A DNA stretch of 14,570 bases from JAFKKS01 sp039808325 (GTDB taxonomy: Bacteria; Pseudomonadota; Alphaproteobacteria; Rhizobiales; Xanthobacteraceae): NCBI GenBank assembly GCA_039808325.1, contig JBDHSU010000105.1:1-14570 (forward strand). The letters are read 5' to 3'. Made by a program: the position numbers and the translations under genes. Below are positions 12,749 to 14,570 of this stretch, in pieces (positions within the stretch are counted from its first letter, which is position 1; every line of letters begins with the position of its first letter). The notes beneath the pieces are model-generated. The model was not told the origin of the DNA and did not search any database. It worked only from the letters and a program-made list of their open reading frames with translations.

Positions 12749-13441
12749 ATGGTCAATCTTCATCATCACCCGTTTTGTCCGCATTCGCGTTTCGTGCGGC
12801 TCGTGCTCGGCGAATATGGCGCGGACCTCAACCTGATCGACGAGAAGGTCTGGGAGCGCCGGGAGGACTTTCTCATCATGAACCCGGCGGGCACCACCCC
12901 GGTGCTGGTCGAGCCGGCCGGCCCTCCGGTGCCGGGCGCCGCCGTCATCGCGGAATATATCGACGAGACGCGGGGATTGAGCGCCGGCGACGGGCGGCTG
13001 CTGCCGCCGGACGTCGAGACGCGCGTGGAGGTGCGGCGGCTGGCGGCATGGTTCAACGACAAGTTCTTCGCCGAGGTCAGCGAGCCGCTGGTGACGGAGC
13101 GCATCTATCGCCGTCACATGCCGGCAGACCAGGGCGGCGGACCGCCCGACACGGCGGCGATGCGCGCGGCGCGCAGCAATATCCGCTATCATCTCGCCTA
13201 TATCGGGTGGCTGATGGGTGCGCGGACCTGGCTCGCGGGTGACCGGCTGAGCTATGCCGACCTCGCGGCCGCGGCGCACCTCTCCGTGGTCGACTATCTG
13301 GGCGACGTGCCGTGGGAAGAGAACGAAGCAGCGAAGATTTGGTATGCGCGGGTGAAGTCGCGTCCGTCGTTCCGCCCGCTTCTCTCGGACGCGGTGCCGG
13401 GGGTGGCGCCGTCGGTGACTTACGCCAATCTCGACTTCTGA
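12749..13441 (+). CDS. fzlA: GST-fold protein, probable FtsZ-binding cell division protein FzlA
   Basis: A 230-residue protein with a glutathione S-transferase fold. The thioredoxin-like N-terminal domain is about 1-80: HHHPFCPHSRFVRLVL at 5-20, a CxxS-type site with Cys10/Ser13, cis-proline Pro51 in NPAGTTPVL, then VIAEYID. The all-helical C-terminal domain is about 90-210. It ends in PSVTYANLDF. In Caulobacter, FzlA is a GST-like protein of this size that binds FtsZ and controls constriction; a tryptophan near residue 38 and an aspartate at its extreme C-terminus are functionally important there. Here Trp35 and Asp229 are the likely counterparts. The length, tail and place next to uppP and queG favour FzlA; a plain GST is the alternative. 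There is no strong ribosome binding site. The stop overlaps the queG start. Confidence 0.65.
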   Translation: MVNLHHHPFCPHSRFVRLVLGEYGADLNLIDEKVWERREDFLIMNPAGTTPVLVEPAGPPVPGAAVIAEYIDETRGLSAGDGRLLPPDVETRVEVRRLAAWFNDKFFAEVSEPLVTERIYRRHMPADQGGGPPDTAAMRAARSNIRYHLAYIGWLMGARTWLAGDRLSYADLAAAAHLSVVDYLGDVPWEENEAAKIWYARVKSRPSFRPLLSDAVPGVAPSVTYANLDF

Positions 13442-14570
13442 CCTCGCCGTCCGCCGTCAAGGCGGCGCTGATCGAAGCGGCGCGCGCGCAGGGCTTCGAT
13501 ACGGTCGGGATCACGCGGCCGGACGCCATTCCCGATGCGGAGCCGCGATTGCGCGCGTTCATCGCCGCCGGCGCGCACGGCGACATGGCCTGGATGGCGG
13601 ACAGCACGCGGCGCGGGAACCCGCTGGCGCTCTGGAACGAGGCGCGCTCGGTCGTCATGCTGGGGATGAACTACGGTCCGGCGCACGATCCTTCCGCCGT
13701 GCTGCGCGAGCGCGACCGCGCCGCCATCTCGGTCTACGCGCAGGGCGACGACTATCACGACCTGATCAAGCCGCGCCTGAAGACGCTGGCGCGCTGGCTC
13801 GTGGCGACGGCTGGCGGCGATGTGAAGGTGTTCGTCGACACCGCCGCCTTGATGGAGAAGCCGCTCGCGGCAGCCGCCGGCCTCGGCTGGCAGGGCAAGC
13901 ATACGAACCTCGTGTCGCGCACGCACGGGTCGTGGCTCTTCCTCGGCGCGATCCTCACGACGCTCGATCTGCCCGTGGACCAGCGGGAGCCCGATCACTG
14001 CGGAAATTGCCGCGCGTGCCTCGACGCGTGTCCGACCGCGGCTTTTCCGGCGCCCTATCGCCTCGATGCGCGGCGCTGCATCTCGTATCTGACGATCGAG
14101 CACAAAGGGCCGATCCCGCGCGATCTGCGCGCCGCCATCGGCAATCGCATCTATGGCTGCGACGACTGTCTTGCGGCCTGCCCGTGGAACAAGTTCGCGC
14201 AAGCGGGGCGCGAGATGAAGCTCGCCGCGCGGGAGGAGTTGCGCCGGCCGGCGCTCGCCGAACTCGCGCGACTCGACGATCCGGCCTTCCGCGCACTGTT
14301 CCGCAAGTCTCCGGTCAAGCGTGTCGGCCGCGATCGCTTCATTCGTAACGTGCTGATCGCGATCGGCAATTCCGGCGACAGGGCGCTGGCCGGTGTGGCG
14401 GATCGTCTGTTGGACGACGCTGCGCCGCTGGTGCGCGGCGCGGCCGTATGGGCGCTCTCACGGCTGTGCGGGCGCGAGGAATTCGGCGCCTACGAGCGGG
14501 CGCATCGCGTTCGCGAGAGCGACCCGGATGTGCTCGGTGAGTGGATGGAGGGCGCTCAGCGGGATAGGGC
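13438..14570 (+). CDS. queG: Epoxyqueuosine reductase QueG (3' end outside the window)
   Basis: This cytoplasmic cobalamin- and Fe-S-dependent enzyme reduces epoxyqueuosine to queuosine in tRNA, the last step of Q34 biosynthesis. 377 codons are visible with no stop. The N-terminal DUF1730 domain is followed by the catalytic aspartate, Asp134 in VDTAALMEKP. The two [4Fe-4S] clusters use CGNCRACLDACP (188-199) and CDDCLAACPW (241-250), with Cys214 also present. A HEAT-like repeat, VRGAAVWALSRL (332-343), ends the visible part. The conserved N-terminus (TSPSAVKAALIEAARAQGFDTVGIT) is preceded in frame by CTG at 13438, which overlaps the upstream stop as CTGA; no ATG, GTG or TTG fits nearby. The first in-frame ATG (about residue 50) would cut into conserved sequence, and a TTG at 13339 lies deep in the upstream gene. 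Confidence 0.93.
   Translation, partial: MTSPSAVKAALIEAARAQGFDTVGITRPDAIPDAEPRLRAFIAAGAHGDMAWMADSTRRGNPLALWNEARSVVMLGMNYGPAHDPSAVLRERDRAAISVYAQGDDYHDLIKPRLKTLARWLVATAGGDVKVFVDTAALMEKPLAAAAGLGWQGKHTNLVSRTHGSWLFLGAILTTLDLPVDQREPDHCGNCRACLDACPTAAFPAPYRLDARRCISYLTIEHKGPIPRDLRAAIGNRIYGCDDCLAACPWNKFAQAGREMKLAAREELRRPALAELARLDDPAFRALFRKSPVKRVGRDRFIRNVLIAIGNSGDRALAGVADRLLDDAAPLVRGAAVWALSRLCGREEFGAYERAHRVRESDPDVLGEWMEGAQRDR

Overview
The window looks like chromosomal core DNA of a GC-rich alphaproteobacterium, most likely a member of Hyphomicrobiales (Bradyrhizobiaceae/Xanthobacteraceae-like). The reasons are the gene order rnd-lptC-lptA-lptB-rpoN-hpf-ptsN, an hsp20 gene followed by a DUF1150 gene, an NDUFA9-family gene beside uppP, a GST-fold gene and queG, and palindromic repeats of the CGTCATCCTGA type. 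I see no phage, transposase, CRISPR array or toxin-antitoxin pair. Almost every gene can be assigned to a known family.

Layout. (1) 1-1899, plus strand: the 3' end of a glycerol-3-phosphate ABC importer operon, ugpE (5'-truncated) and ugpC, separated by a heptamer repeat island. (2) 1913-2797, plus strand: a heat-shock unit. A near-consensus sigma-32 promoter lies just after ugpC. It is followed by an untranslated leader of about 85 nt with a predicted ROSE-type RNA thermometer, then an Hsp20 gene and a DUF1150 gene. (3) 8823-2799, minus strand: rnd, lptC, lptA, lptB, rpoN, hpf, ptsN. This links lipopolysaccharide transport with sigma-54, ribosome hibernation and nitrogen-PTS regulation. It converges tail-to-tail with the heat-shock unit, with one base between the stop codons. 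(4) 9362-8994 minus: a small secreted protein of unknown function. (5) 10241-9531 minus: a YiiM-type MOSC protein, just downstream of tRNA-Leu(CAG) (10368-10284 minus), which has its own promoter and terminator. (6) 10504-11499 plus: an NDUFA9-family Rossmann protein, convergent with uppP (12455-11649 minus) across a palindromic repeat cluster. (7) 12749-14570 plus: a GST-fold protein, probably the FtsZ-binding division protein FzlA, followed by queG (epoxyqueuosine reductase), which overlaps it and runs off the window.

The points most worth a second look are in the RNA and regulatory layer rather than in new proteins. They are the sigma-32 plus ROSE-like leader of hsp20, a perfect 10-bp stem that buries the ribosome binding site of rnd, an apparent CTG start (CTGA overlap) for queG, a palindrome over the putative promoter of the NDUFA9-family gene, and the tRNA terminator built partly from the tRNA 3' end. 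I did not find a convincing undescribed multi-gene system.
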